From positions 248,001-312,000 of the forward strand of contig NZ_FNIR01000003.1 of assembly GCF_900103975.1 (NCBI RefSeq): a stretch of DNA of 64,000 nt. Reading direction: 5' to 3'. A model generated the notes under the pieces. The model was not told the DNA's origin. It was given only the letters and a program-made list of their open reading frames with translations, and searched no databases. The stretch comes from Klenkia soli. Its GTDB lineage: Bacteria; Actinomycetota; Actinomycetes; Mycobacteriales; Geodermatophilaceae. Below, piece by piece: positions 34,359 through 41,662 of the stretch. Each line of letters begins with the position of its first letter. The stretch's first letter is position 1. A program made the position numbers and the translations under genes.

Positions 34359-35131
34359 GCCGGAGCCCAGACCCCGCGGCGGGTGTACACCTCGCGGAGC
34401 ATGGTCGGCCGGTCGGTGAGGATGCCGTCGACCCCGAGGTCCAGCAGCCGGTCCACCTCGTCGGGGTCGTCGACGGTCCACACGTGCACCTGCAGGCTGC
34501 GCTCGTGGGCGGCGGCGAGGAACCGCTCGTCGACCAGCGGGCGCCCGCCGAGGTGCAGCGGGACCTGCGCGCAGCCGGCCTGGATGCGCACGAGGCCGGC
34601 TGCCCGGGGGGAGTAGGACGACAGACGCAGCGCCGCCACGCCCTTGGGGCCCAGCGAGGTGCACAGCTCCGGTCCGAGCAGCCGCCGTGCCGCCGCCACC
34701 CGCGCGTCGGAGAACGAGGCCAGGCAGATCCGGTCCAGGGTGCCGGTGCGGCGGATCAGCGCCGCCAGGGGAGCGAGGACGCCGGCGGTCTTCACGTCGA
34801 TGTTGAACCGGACGTCGGGCCAGGCCGTGAGCAGCTCCTCGAGCGGGAGGACCGGCTCGCGGCCACCGATGAGCGCGTGCCGGACCTCGCTCCAGGGGAG
34901 CGCGTCGATGCGCCCCACGCGGTCGGTGACCCGGTCCAGGACGGCGTCGTGGAAGGCCACCAGCACGCCGTCGGCGGTCGCCCGCACGTCGGTCTCGAGG
35001 TAGCGGTAGCCCAGGTCGACGCAGGCCTGGAACGCAGGACGGGTGTTCTCGACGTGCTCGATGGCCCCGCCGCGGTGCGCCATGGCCAGCGGCACGGGCC
35101 CGTCGAGGAACGGGAAGCGCTGCACGGGCAC
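34355..35131 (-). CDS. Glycerophosphodiester phosphodiesterase
   Basis: A 258-residue GDPD TIM barrel. Catalytic and metal residues are visible as H19-R20 (MAHRGG), E29-N30 (ENT), E46/D48 (LETDVR) and H61-D62 (VAFHDAVLDR). It releases glycerol-3-phosphate from deacylated phospholipids; no signal peptide, so it is cytosolic. GTG start is set by TAGCGT 6 nt upstream. First gene of the GDPD-plsC-MFS-tdk operon. Confidence 0.92.
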   Translation of the reverse strand: MPVQRFPFLDGPVPLAMAHRGGAIEHVENTRPAFQACVDLGYRYLETDVRATADGVLVAFHDAVLDRVTDRVGRIDALPWSEVRHALIGGREPVLPLEELLTAWPDVRFNIDVKTAGVLAPLAALIRRTGTLDRICLASFSDARVAAARRLLGPELCTSLGPKGVAALRLSSYSPRAAGLVRIQAGCAQVPLHLGGRPLVDERFLAAAHERSLQVHVWTVDDPDEVDRLLDLGVDGILTDRPTMLREVYTRRGVWAPA

Positions 35132-35137
35132 GGCGTC

Positions 35138-35143
35138 ACGCTA
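35138..35143 (-). promoter_or_regulatory. Predicted leaderless -10 for the GDPD operon
   Basis: TAGCGT on the minus strand followed by 6 nt and the GTG at 35131. Confidence 0.5.
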
Positions 35144-35216
35144 TGGGCGGGCGCCCGACGCGCGGCTGCCGGGGGTCCCACGGGCGTGTCCGGCCCCTGT
35201 GCGGGCGCTGCACGTC

Positions 35217-35222
35217 TACCTT
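35217..35222 (+). promoter_or_regulatory. Predicted leaderless -10 for the zinc-finger-like gene
   Basis: TACCTT followed by 7 nt and GTG 35230. It fixes the start of the small gene. Confidence 0.45.
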
Positions 35223-35229
35223 CTCGGTC

Positions 35230-35667
35230 GTGGTGGCAGAGCAGGTCCCGGTGCGCGACATCCCCGCGCACGACGTCCCGACGACGGGGGCGTCGACCCG
35301 GCGATCCCGGCGCCGTCCGGCCGAGGCCGAGGAACGCCGCTGCGGCTGGTGCCGCAACGTGCTGCCCGTGCAGGAGTCGGTGGGCCGCCCGCGGCTGTAC
35401 TGCGGCCAGGCCTGCCGGCAGCGTGCCTACGAGCAGCGGTCGGCGACGGCGAAGGCGGGGCTCTCGCCGGACGTGGTGCTGGTGACCCGCACCGAGCTGG
35501 ACGGGCTGCAGGACCGCCTCTTCCAGCTGCGCTGCGCCCTGGAGGACGTGCAGACGCTGCTCACGGAGAAGCCGACCAAGCCCGAGCTGGAGCGGGCGTT
35601 GTCGGAGCTGGTGCGCTCGACGGGTCGGCTGGACAAGCTGTGGCTGTCCGGGCGGTCGGCGGGCTGA
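35230..35667 (+). CDS. Small protein with CxxC...CxxxC zinc-finger-like motif
   Basis: A 145-residue protein. Its centre reads CGWCRNVLPV followed by YCGQACRQRAYEQR, a four-Cys motif common in small actinobacterial proteins and likely to bind zinc. The C-terminal half is helical and coiled-coil-like (LDGLQDRLFQLRCALEDVQ, LERALSELVRSTGRLD). Function unknown; nucleic-acid binding is possible. The upstream in-frame ATG at 35143 is rejected because a leaderless -10 sits before GTG 35230. Confidence 0.75.
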   Translation: MVAEQVPVRDIPAHDVPTTGASTRRSRRRPAEAEERRCGWCRNVLPVQESVGRPRLYCGQACRQRAYEQRSATAKAGLSPDVVLVTRTELDGLQDRLFQLRCALEDVQTLLTEKPTKPELERALSELVRSTGRLDKLWLSGRSAG

Positions 35668-35690
35668 GCCGCCGACCGGCCCCGGGCGGG

Positions 35691-35933
35691 TCAGTCGACC
35701 GGTTCGCCGTTCTCGATCCCGGCGTCGCCGGCGGGGTCCTGGTTGCCGTGGTTGTAGACGCTGCCCTGGCTGACCGAGGCCGGGTCGTTGCCGGAGGTGT
35801 TCGTCGAGGAGTCCTTCGACGTGCCGGTGCGCTGGTCCAGACCGTCGGTGTCGCTGCACCCGGTGAGGGCGGCCCCGCCACCGAGGAGGGTCAGGGCGGT
35901 GAGGGCGACGACGACCGGGCGGCGGATCTGCAT
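35691..35933 (-). CDS. Small lipoprotein
   Basis: An 80-residue predicted lipoprotein: basic start (MQIRRP), hydrophobic stretch (VVVALTALTLLGGGAALT), lipobox LTGC with Cys26, then a hydrophilic Ser/Thr/Asp/Gly-rich tail of about 54 residues. It would be acylated and anchored on the outer face of the membrane. No family recognised. ATG has TAGGCT 6 nt upstream. Confidence 0.78.
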   Translation of the reverse strand: MQIRRPVVVALTALTLLGGGAALTGCSDTDGLDQRTGTSKDSSTNTSGNDPASVSQGSVYNHGNQDPAGDAGIENGEPVD

Positions 35934-35939
35934 GCCCGG

Positions 35940-35945
35940 AGCCTA
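35940..35945 (-). promoter_or_regulatory. Predicted leaderless -10 for the lipoprotein
   Basis: TAGGCT on the minus strand, 6 nt before the ATG at 35933. Confidence 0.5.
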
Positions 35946-36004
35946 GGCGACACGGCGGTCGCGCGAGCACCCGACACCCGGCCCCGGTCTGGCACCATCC
36001 GGCC

Positions 36005-36466
36005 GTGCCCGACACCTACACCGTGACCCGCGAGGTCCTGGTCGCCGCGCCGCCCGCGGCCGTCCACGAGCTGCTCGTCGACTTCCGCCGGTGGCGCGAG
36101 TGGTCGCCGTTCGAGGACCTCGACCCCGGCATGCAGCGCCGCTACGAGGGCTCCGACGTCGGCAGCACCTACGCCTGGTCGGGCTCGACGAAGGCCGGCA
36201 CGGGCCGCATGGAGCTCGTCGTCGCGGACCCCGACCGGGTGGTGGTCCATCAGCAGAACCACAAGCCGTTCCGGACCACCAGCACGACGACTTTCACGCT
36301 CGTCCCGGTCGACGGCGCGACCCGGGTGACCTGGTCGGGCTCGGGTACGCAGACCGGGTTGCTGCGCCTGGTGGGTCGGGTCGTGCCGATGGAGAAGGTG
36401 CTGGGGCCGGTGTTCGAGAAGGGTCTGGCCCGGCTGCGCGAGCGGGCCGAGGGTCGGCGCTCGTAG
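36005..36466 (+). CDS. SRPBCC family (START-like) protein
   Basis: A 153-residue helix-grip-fold protein of the polyketide cyclase_2/SRPBCC kind: REVLVAAPPAAVHELLVDFRR at the start, WREWSPFEDLDPG, and a C-terminal long helix (EKVLGPVFEKGLARLRERAEG). It likely binds a hydrophobic ligand. GTG start; no Shine-Dalgarno is visible. It is the last gene before the non-coding terminus region. Confidence 0.85.
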   Translation: MPDTYTVTREVLVAAPPAAVHELLVDFRRWREWSPFEDLDPGMQRRYEGSDVGSTYAWSGSTKAGTGRMELVVADPDRVVVHQQNHKPFRTTSTTTFTLVPVDGATRVTWSGSGTQTGLLRLVGRVVPMEKVLGPVFEKGLARLRERAEGRRS

Positions 36467-36487
36467 CCGGCGACCCCGACACCCTGC

Positions 36488-36512
36488 TCATTGCGTCACA
36501 GTGATGCAATGA
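36488..36512. repeat. 25-bp palindrome, operator-like
   Basis: Arms TCATTGCGTCAC and GTGATGCAATGA around a central A; 11 of 12 base pairs match. Such symmetry is typical of a dimeric regulator site. It starts 22 bp after the SRPBCC stop. Confidence 0.7.
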
Positions 36513-36586
36513 CGGGAAGCTGGTCGTCGCGACCCGGGGGAGAGTGCACCATCCCACCGGCGTCCGCATCGGGTCGGTCGTGCGAG

Positions 36587-36605
36587 TTGCGTCAGCCTGA
36601 CGGAA
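36587..36605. repeat. Second inverted repeat with the same half-site
   Basis: TTGCGTCA-GCC-TGACGGAA, 7 of 8 pairs match. Its left half is identical to the TTGCGTCA of the palindrome 97 bp upstream, so both may bind one protein. Confidence 0.5.
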
Positions 36606-36812
36606 TCGAGCAGGTCGGGGAGATGTGGGCAGGGACGCCGACCGCGGGGCGATCGGCTGCACCCGGTGCGGCAGCGCAGCCGCGCTCGGCAGCGCGGACC
36701 GGGTGGGCGCCTCGTCGGCTGCGTTGCGAGCCGGTCCGGAGGTGCCAGATCCTGCTCGTCGCCGGCGTCGTCGGGACGGCCGATCCACCTGCTGGTCCAC
36801 CGCTGCATCGTC

Positions 36813-36840
36813 TGCGCCGATAATCGACATTATGTCAGGT
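36813..36840. other. dif: dif site (XerC/XerD recombination, chromosome dimer resolution)
   Basis: The 28 bp divide into an 11-bp XerC-type arm TGCGCCGATAA, a 6-bp centre TCGACA and an 11-bp XerD-type arm TTATGTCAGGT. The inner ATAA/TTAT symmetry and TTATGT are the conserved core of bacterial dif sites, and CCGATAAT...ACATTATGTCA agrees with the actinobacterial dif as I recall it. Position in a non-coding gap, at the switch of gene-strand bias and of the GGGGGAG motif, supports it. Confidence 0.88.
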
Positions 36841-36919
36841 GGGACTTCTCGGCCGGGATTTCGTCGATCCCCGCACACCTGACCGCGAGGTCCCGGATGC
36901 TCCGCTGGGCAGGCCGGCC

Positions 36920-37381
36920 TCAGGAGCCGGCGAAGTCGTGCTGGCGCCAGGCCTCGTAGGCGGCGACCGCCGCGGTGTTGGACAGGTTGAGCGAGCGGCG
37001 GCCGGCCAGCATCGGCAACCGCACCCGGTCGGTCACCCGCGGGTGCGCCAGGACGTCGGCGGCCAACCCGGTGGGCTCCGGGCCGAAGAGCAGCACGTCC
37101 CCCGGTCCGTAGGCGACGTCGGTGTACCGGGTGGTCCCGCCTGCGGTGAACGCGAACACCCGCGCGCCCGGGACGGTGGACAGGAATTCCCCCAGGCCGG
37201 CGTGGACGGTCACGGAGGCCAGGTCGTGGTAGTCCAGGCCGGCTCGCCGCAGCTTGGCGTCGGACAGGTCGAAGCCCAGCGGTTCGACCAGGTGGAGGTG
37301 CGCGCCCGTGGCGGCCACCATGCGGATCGCGTTGCCGGTGTTCGGCGGGATCCGCGGCTCGTGGAACGCGATGTGGAACAC
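36920..37381 (-). CDS. trmL: tRNA (cytidine/uridine-2'-O)-methyltransferase TrmL
   Basis: A 153-residue SPOUT enzyme that methylates the ribose of tRNA nucleotide 34. Start FHIAFHEPRIPPNTGNAIRM, centre LLFGPEPTGL and the knot region LPMLAGRRSLNLSNTAAVAAYEA are characteristic. GTG start. Located directly downstream of the toxin gene (1-bp gap), so it may be co-transcribed with the toxin-antitoxin pair. Confidence 0.92.
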   Translation of the reverse strand: MFHIAFHEPRIPPNTGNAIRMVAATGAHLHLVEPLGFDLSDAKLRRAGLDYHDLASVTVHAGLGEFLSTVPGARVFAFTAGGTTRYTDVAYGPGDVLLFGPEPTGLAADVLAHPRVTDRVRLPMLAGRRSLNLSNTAAVAAYEAWRQHDFAGS

Positions 37382-37382
37382 G

Positions 37383-37646
37383 TCAGCTCCCGTAGTGGTA
37401 GCGGCAGGCCGCTACGCGGACCTCGCCGTCGACGACCCGGTAGACCAGCCGGTGCTCGTCGGTGATCCGGCGGGACCAGTAGCCGGAGAACCCGTGCTTG
37501 AGCGGTTCGGGCTTGCCGATCCCGCCGGAGTTGCCGGTGCGGGCCACGTCGGCCAGCAGGACGTTGATCCGCTTGAGGACCCGCCGGTCCTGGCTCTGCC
37601 ACCAGAGGTAGTCGGCCCAGGCGTCGTCGGAGAAGACGAAGGTCAC
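37383..37646 (-). CDS. yoeB: YoeB/Txe family mRNA interferase toxin
   Basis: An 87-residue RelE-superfamily toxin that cleaves mRNA in the ribosomal A site. Start TFVFSDDAWADYLWWQSQD; the catalytic set of YoeB is present: E47 (KPEPLK), R66 (DEHRLVYR), and H84-Y85 (CRYHYGS). GTG start overlaps the antitoxin stop, so toxin is translated after antitoxin. All key residues are intact, suggesting a working toxin. Confidence 0.93.
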   Translation of the reverse strand: MTFVFSDDAWADYLWWQSQDRRVLKRINVLLADVARTGNSGGIGKPEPLKHGFSGYWSRRITDEHRLVYRVVDGEVRVAACRYHYGS

Positions 37647-37900
37647 GGGGCTTCGGCGAGCTGCTGCGTACTCCCCCGGCCGCGCTCGAGCGCGTCGATC
37701 GACCCCAGCAGGCGTCGCGCGTTCTCCGGGCTGCGCAGCAGGTAGGCGGTCTCCTTCAAGGACTCGTAGTCCTCGAGCGCGACCATGACCACGGGCTCGT
37801 GCCCGGCCCGGGTGATGACGACCTCCTCGCGGTCGTCGACGACCGCGTCGAGCGTCTGCGCGTAGTTCGCCCGCGACTCGGAGTAGCTGATGGTCCGCAT
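37643..37900 (-). CDS. yefM: YefM/Phd family antitoxin
   Basis: An 85-residue antitoxin: N-terminal Phd/YefM DNA-binding fold (RTISYSESRANYAQTLDAVV, EEVVITRAGHEPVVMVALEDY) and a C-terminal toxin-binding tail (LLRSPENARRLLGSIDALERG). ATG with GAAGGAG upstream. An inverted repeat of the YefM type lies 20 bp before the start, implying autoregulation with the toxin as co-repressor. Confidence 0.93.
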   Translation of the reverse strand: MRTISYSESRANYAQTLDAVVDDREEVVITRAGHEPVVMVALEDYESLKETAYLLRSPENARRLLGSIDALERGRGSTQQLAEAP

Positions 37901-37920
37901 GTCGGCACTCCTTCGATGGA

Positions 37921-37938
37921 CGTACAGAAAAGTGTACG
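37921..37938. promoter_or_regulatory. YefM operator
   Basis: Perfect inverted repeat CGTACA-GAAAAG-TGTACG. The E. coli yefM operator uses TGTACA hexamers with 12-bp centre spacing, and the same geometry is seen here. On the minus strand TACACT within it could be the -10, so bound YefM would block transcription. Confidence 0.7.
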
Positions 37939-37968
37939 CCCTCTCTCGGCATTGGTGGAGCAGGGTGA

Positions 37969-38493
37969 TCACGGCCGACCGACCACCATGAGCACTGCGT
38001 CGACCTCGTTCTCGCCCCACCGCTGGCGCGCGGTGCCGATCTCCTGCCAGCCCAGTCGCCGGTAGAAGGCGCGGGCGTCCGCCGCCGGATCGACCAGCAG
38101 GACCGGGCTCAGCGCCGACCGGGCCGCGGACCGGCCGGCGGCATCCATGAGTGCCCGCCCGGCCCCGCGCACCGTGCCGTCGGTGACCAGGCGGGACACC
38201 ACGGCGAGGTCCTCGACCCGGACGCCGGTCGCGGCCGACCACCGGTGCGCGGCCTGCAGCTCCCCCGGGTCGTCGTCCGGCCCGTGGGCGGCAGGGTGCA
38301 GCGCCACGTGCCCGACGACCCGGCCGGCGTGCTCGGCGACGAGTCCGACGAGCTCGGTCGGCGTCGCCAGCCAGTCGGCCCGGACGACCTCGCTGCGCCT
38401 CGGGTAGCCGTGGGTGGCGTGGCTGCGCCGGAGGATCGACAGCAGGGCCGGGAGATCCGACTCGAGCCGCGGCCGGACGACGACCTCGGTCAC
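37969..38493 (-). CDS. GNAT family N-acetyltransferase
   Basis: A 174-residue GNAT: VVVRPRLESDLPALLSILRR start, acetyl-CoA loop VTDGTVRGAGRALMDAAG, and C-terminal PAADARAFYRRLGWQEIGTA. The substrate is unknown. GTG start overlaps the dapA stop (GTGA), so the two are co-transcribed; a link to diaminopimelate or lysine metabolism is possible but unproven. Confidence 0.86.
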   Translation of the reverse strand: MTEVVVRPRLESDLPALLSILRRSHATHGYPRRSEVVRADWLATPTELVGLVAEHAGRVVGHVALHPAAHGPDDDPGELQAAHRWSAATGVRVEDLAVVSRLVTDGTVRGAGRALMDAAGRSAARSALSPVLLVDPAADARAFYRRLGWQEIGTARQRWGENEVDAVLMVVGRP

Positions 38494-39470
38494 ATGTCGG
38501 CGGCAAGGCCGCGGTAGGTGCCCCACCAGGGGTCGAGGTCGCGGCGGGTGTCGACGCCGGTGGCCTGCTCCCCCGCCGGCGCCAGCAGGCCGGCGGCGAC
38601 CAGTCCGGCACGCAGCGCCTCGACCTCGGTGTCGTCGAGCTCGGCCAGCGGCTGCCGGACCCGGCGGTCGCCCAGCACCCCGAGCAGCTGCAGCGCGGCC
38701 TTGGCGGTGGTGGCGCCGTAGTTGGGCACGCCCATGATCGCGTCGAACGCCGGCAGCAACCGGGTGTGCGCGTCGAGGGCAACGGCGTGCTCCCCTGCCA
38801 GGAAGGCGTCGATCATGGTGCGCAGCGGCTGCCCGGCGGCGTGCGCCACCACGCTGACCAGACCGACCGCGCCGTAGGCCAGGTACCCCAAGGTCAGCGC
38901 GTCGTCCCCGCAGTAGACCTCGTAGCCCAGCGCCGTGAGCCGCGCGGCCTGGGCGGGGTTGCCGGTGGCGTCCTTGACGGCGACGACGGTGTCCAGCTCG
39001 AGCGCGGCCCGGTAGGTGTCCAGCGCGATCGACGACCCGGTGCGGCTCGGGACGTCGTAGAGCATCACCGGGATGTCGCTGACCGCGGCGACCGTGCGGA
39101 TGTGCCCCAGGATGCCGTTCTGGCTGGGCTTGTTGTAGTAGGGCGTGACGACCAGCAGGCCGTCGGCGCCGATGCGCGCGGCCTGCTCGGCGATCTCGAC
39201 CGAGTGCGCCGTGCTGTTGGTGCCGACGCCGGCGATCACCGACGCCCGGTCCCCCACCGCCTCGCGGACGGCGGCCAGGATCTCGCCGTCCTCGGGCACC
39301 GTGGTGGTGGGGGCCTCCCCCGTCGTCCCGGACACCACGACGCCGTCGCTGCCGGTGTCGACCACGTGGGCGGCGATGCGCGCGGTGGCCTCGAGGTCGA
39401 CCCCGCCCGCCTCGTCGAAGGCGGTGGCGATGGCGGTGATCAGTCGGCCGAACCGGGGCGGGGAGCTCAC
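38490..39470 (-). CDS. dapA: 4-hydroxy-tetrahydrodipicolinate synthase
   Basis: A 326-residue class I aldolase of the DHDPS family that condenses pyruvate with aspartate semialdehyde, the first committed step to diaminopimelate and lysine. Schiff-base Lys166 (VAVKDATGN), Tyr138 (MLYDVPSRTG), the GTTGE motif (48-52) and the YYNKP segment are all present. GTG start with TACGCT 6 nt upstream. Actinobacteria often have several dapA-like genes, so this could be a paralogue, but active-site residues are complete. Confidence 0.9.
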   Translation of the reverse strand: MSSPPRFGRLITAIATAFDEAGGVDLEATARIAAHVVDTGSDGVVVSGTTGEAPTTTVPEDGEILAAVREAVGDRASVIAGVGTNSTAHSVEIAEQAARIGADGLLVVTPYYNKPSQNGILGHIRTVAAVSDIPVMLYDVPSRTGSSIALDTYRAALELDTVVAVKDATGNPAQAARLTALGYEVYCGDDALTLGYLAYGAVGLVSVVAHAAGQPLRTMIDAFLAGEHAVALDAHTRLLPAFDAIMGVPNYGATTAKAALQLLGVLGDRRVRQPLAELDDTEVEALRAGLVAAGLLAPAGEQATGVDTRRDLDPWWGTYRGLAADM

Positions 39471-39476
39471 CGCGGC

Positions 39477-39482
39477 AGCGTA
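39477..39482 (-). promoter_or_regulatory. Predicted leaderless -10 for dapA
   Basis: TACGCT on the minus strand, 6 nt before the GTG at 39470. Confidence 0.5.
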
Positions 39483-39500
39483 GCCAGCGCCCGGACGGAC

Positions 39501-39854
39501 TCAGCCGCGGTGCTGGGCGATGTTCACGACCGTGCCGTCGGGGGCACGGACGAAGAAGCGGCGCACCCCCCACGGCTCGGTGGTCAGCGGGTGCACGATC
39601 TCGTACCCGGCGGCCTGCGCCTCGGCGAAGGCGGCGTCGACGTCGTCGGTCTTCACCGTCAGCGCGGAGTCGACGGGCGCCGTGGCGTCGCGGGTGACCA
39701 GCTGCACGTGCGCGCCGGTGTCGGGGTCGGTGTACCGGGCCACCCAGCCCAGGCTGAACTCCTGCTGGCGCAGGCCCAGGTAGCCCGCCCAGAAGCCCTC
39801 GGCGGCCGCGATGTCGTCGACGCGCAGGTTCGTGGTGATGCCGACGGTGCGCAC
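39501..39854 (-). CDS. VOC family (glyoxalase/bleomycin-resistance fold) protein
   Basis: A 117-residue VOC protein: TTNLRVDDIAAAEGFWAGYLG start, HVQLVTRD mid strand and RRFFVRAPDGTVVNIAQH end. Metal-dependent dioxygenase, lyase or binding roles are all possible. GTG start lies 5 bp after the stop of the isochorismatase-like gene, so they are probably one transcript. Confidence 0.82.
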   Translation of the reverse strand: MRTVGITTNLRVDDIAAAEGFWAGYLGLRQQEFSLGWVARYTDPDTGAHVQLVTRDATAPVDSALTVKTDDVDAAFAEAQAAGYEIVHPLTTEPWGVRRFFVRAPDGTVVNIAQHRG

Positions 39855-39859
39855 GACGG

Positions 39860-40414
39860 TCAGCCGGAGAAGGCTACGTCGGCGGCGGGGACGACCGCGG
39901 CGGTGCGGCCCGGGGCCGACTGGAAGCCCCAGTAGAGGTTGGTGTGGGAGATGACGTCGCCGGGTGGCGGGGCGCCGTAGGCGGTGAGGTCCTCGGTGGT
40001 GTGCGCGTCGCCGACCAGGGTGACGTCGTAGCCGCGGGTGAAGGCGCCGTGGATGGTCGACCGGATGCACGCGTCGGTCTGCGCGCCGGTGACCACCAGC
40101 CGGCCCACCCCGGCCTCGGCCAGCACCTGCTCGAGGTCGGTGGCCTCGAAGGAGTCGCCGTGCTCCTTGGCGACCAGGGCCTCGCCGTCGGCACGCTGCA
40201 GCCGCGGCACGTACTGCCACTGCTCGCTGCCCACCGGCAGCTCCTCCGAGGAGTGCTGCACCCAGACGACCGGGACCTGCTCGCCGCGGGCGCGGGCGAC
40301 GAGGCCCTCGATGCGGCCGACGACGGCTGCGGTGTCGTGGGACTCGGCCATCACCCCGTTCTGCACGTCGATCACCAGCAGGGCGGTGTTCGGGCGGTCG
40401 GTCAGCGTGGTCAT
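39860..40414 (-). CDS. Isochorismatase-like cysteine hydrolase
   Basis: A 184-residue cysteine hydrolase. The catalytic triad pattern is Asp in LLVIDVQNGVM, Lys in VAKEHGDSF and Cys in VTGAQTDACIRSTIHGA. Members hydrolyse amides or isochorismate; substrate undefined. ATG with GAGGAG upstream. The stretch 40415-40528 upstream separates it from the divergent membrane gene and includes TAGTTC, not a clear promoter. Confidence 0.9.
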   Translation of the reverse strand: MTTLTDRPNTALLVIDVQNGVMAESHDTAAVVGRIEGLVARARGEQVPVVWVQHSSEELPVGSEQWQYVPRLQRADGEALVAKEHGDSFEATDLEQVLAEAGVGRLVVTGAQTDACIRSTIHGAFTRGYDVTLVGDAHTTEDLTAYGAPPPGDVISHTNLYWGFQSAPGRTAAVVPAADVAFSG

Positions 40415-40528
40415 GACGTCTCCTCGGTGTCGGTGGTGCTCGCACCGTAGGACCGGGCACCGACAGTTCTCCACGGGTCGGACCGAGTAGTTCTGCCCTG
40501 GGGCGACGTCCCCGTCGTCGGCAGGGTC

Positions 40529-40903
40529 GTGCCCGTGACCCCGTACCAGCGCGCCGCCGCCGTCAGCTCCGCTCCCCGGACCACCGCCACCGCGTCCGCC
40601 CCCGTGCCGCTGCGCCGGTGGCCACGGGTGGGTGACCGGGTCGGTCAGGTGGTCCTGCAGTCGTCGGTGGCCGTCGTCCTCGCCGCGATGGTCGTCAACC
40701 GGCTCGGCGCCGTCCCCCTCGGCGGCGGGGCGCCGGCGGGGTCGGTGCGCACGTGGCAGCTGGACGCCCTGGCGCTGGTGCTGCTGGGCGCCCTGGGCGT
40801 CGGGCACTCGCTGCTGCGCCGCGGTCGCCCGGGGCGGTGGTCGGTCGCGGCGCTCGCGCTGCTGCTGCCGGCCGTGGTCGTGCTGGCGCCGGGCTGGGGC
40901 TGA
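40529..40903 (+). CDS. Hypothetical membrane protein
   Basis: A 124-residue protein with two to three hydrophobic spans (VVLQSSVAVVLAAMVVN, LDALALVLLGALGVGHSLL and WSVAALALLLPAVVVLAPGW) after a basic, Ser/Ala/Pro-rich N-terminus of about 35 residues. No family recognised. The GTG start is uncertain; a start downstream is possible. It ends at the base before the convergent acyltransferase stop. Confidence 0.55.
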   Translation: MPVTPYQRAAAVSSAPRTTATASAPVPLRRWPRVGDRVGQVVLQSSVAVVLAAMVVNRLGAVPLGGGAPAGSVRTWQLDALALVLLGALGVGHSLLRRGRPGRWSVAALALLLPAVVVLAPGWG

Positions 40904-41584
40904 TCAGCCGGCGGCGGCGTCGTGCTCCTCGACGAGCTTGCGGTAGCCCGCGGCCGCCTTGGCCCGACCCGGGATCACCGGAGGGGCTGCACTGCGCACC
41001 TGCTCCATGACCCGACGGGTGAGGGCCACGGCGGACTCCCCCTCGCGGGCGGGGACCGGCGGCAGGAACTCGACGCGGATCCGCGGCCGACGCGGGAAGC
41101 GCACGACGTCGGTCTGCCCCGTGACGCGCACCCCCAGCACCGTGGTGCCGGGCACCGACAGGGCCAGCCGGCCGGCGCCGGACAGATAGCGCATGGCGCG
41201 CCCGCGCGAGACGGTGCCCTCGGGGAAGATGCCGATGCACCCGCCGCCGGCCAGCACGTCCACGGCCGCGGCGAGGGCGTTCTTGTCGCCCCGGCCACGG
41301 GCGATCGGGATCTGGCCCATGCCGTCGAGCACCTTGCCCACCACGGCGTTCTTCCACAGCGAGTCCTTGGCCAGCGCCCGCAGGTGCCGGCGGCGGACGG
41401 CGGCGATGCCCAGGATGACCGGATCCCACGCGCTGTCGTGGTTGGCCATGAGCACCGTCGGCCCCTCGGCCGGCAGGTGCTCCAGACCGGTGACCTGCAA
41501 CCTGCCCCACCAACGGACGGCCGGGGTGCCGACGGCCATCACGAGCCGGTAGACCGGCGGCGGCGTCGTGGACGGGGTGGTCAC
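40904..41584 (-). CDS. PlsC-type 1-acylglycerol-3-phosphate acyltransferase
   Basis: A 226-residue acyltransferase: HX4D in MANHDSAWDPVIL, block II RALAKDSLWKN, block III GIFPEGTVSRGRAM and block IV TTVLGVRVTGQTD. Third PlsC-like protein in the window and the most canonical in length. GTG start with GAGGAGG 7 bp upstream. Expected at the inner membrane in phosphatidate synthesis. Confidence 0.88.
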   Translation of the reverse strand: MTTPSTTPPPVYRLVMAVGTPAVRWWGRLQVTGLEHLPAEGPTVLMANHDSAWDPVILGIAAVRRRHLRALAKDSLWKNAVVGKVLDGMGQIPIARGRGDKNALAAAVDVLAGGGCIGIFPEGTVSRGRAMRYLSGAGRLALSVPGTTVLGVRVTGQTDVVRFPRRPRIRVEFLPPVPAREGESAVALTRRVMEQVRSAAPPVIPGRAKAAAGYRKLVEEHDAAAG

Positions 41585-41662
41585 GGGGGCCTCCTCGGGA
41601 TCGCCCGGGGGCCGGGCGGCCGGGTCAGTGTGCCCGACGCCCGGGCCCGTCGCCGGGTCGGG

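Larger units (their letters stand above)
36467..36919. other. Non-coding terminus region
   Basis: A 453-bp stretch between the SRPBCC gene and trmL, less GC-rich than its surroundings in places. It holds a 25-bp palindrome, a second smaller inverted repeat, one GGGGGAG heptamer (36536-36542) and the dif-like site. Open frames of about 100 codons exist on both strands but have no recognisable protein character, start signals or family features, so I leave it uncoded. Confidence 0.7.

Noticed and set aside
36467-36882. Small ORFs of about 70-110 codons on both strands in the terminus gap
   Set aside because: Composition is Arg/Ala/Pro/Ser-rich as expected by chance, no ribosome site or leaderless -10, and one would run through the dif site.
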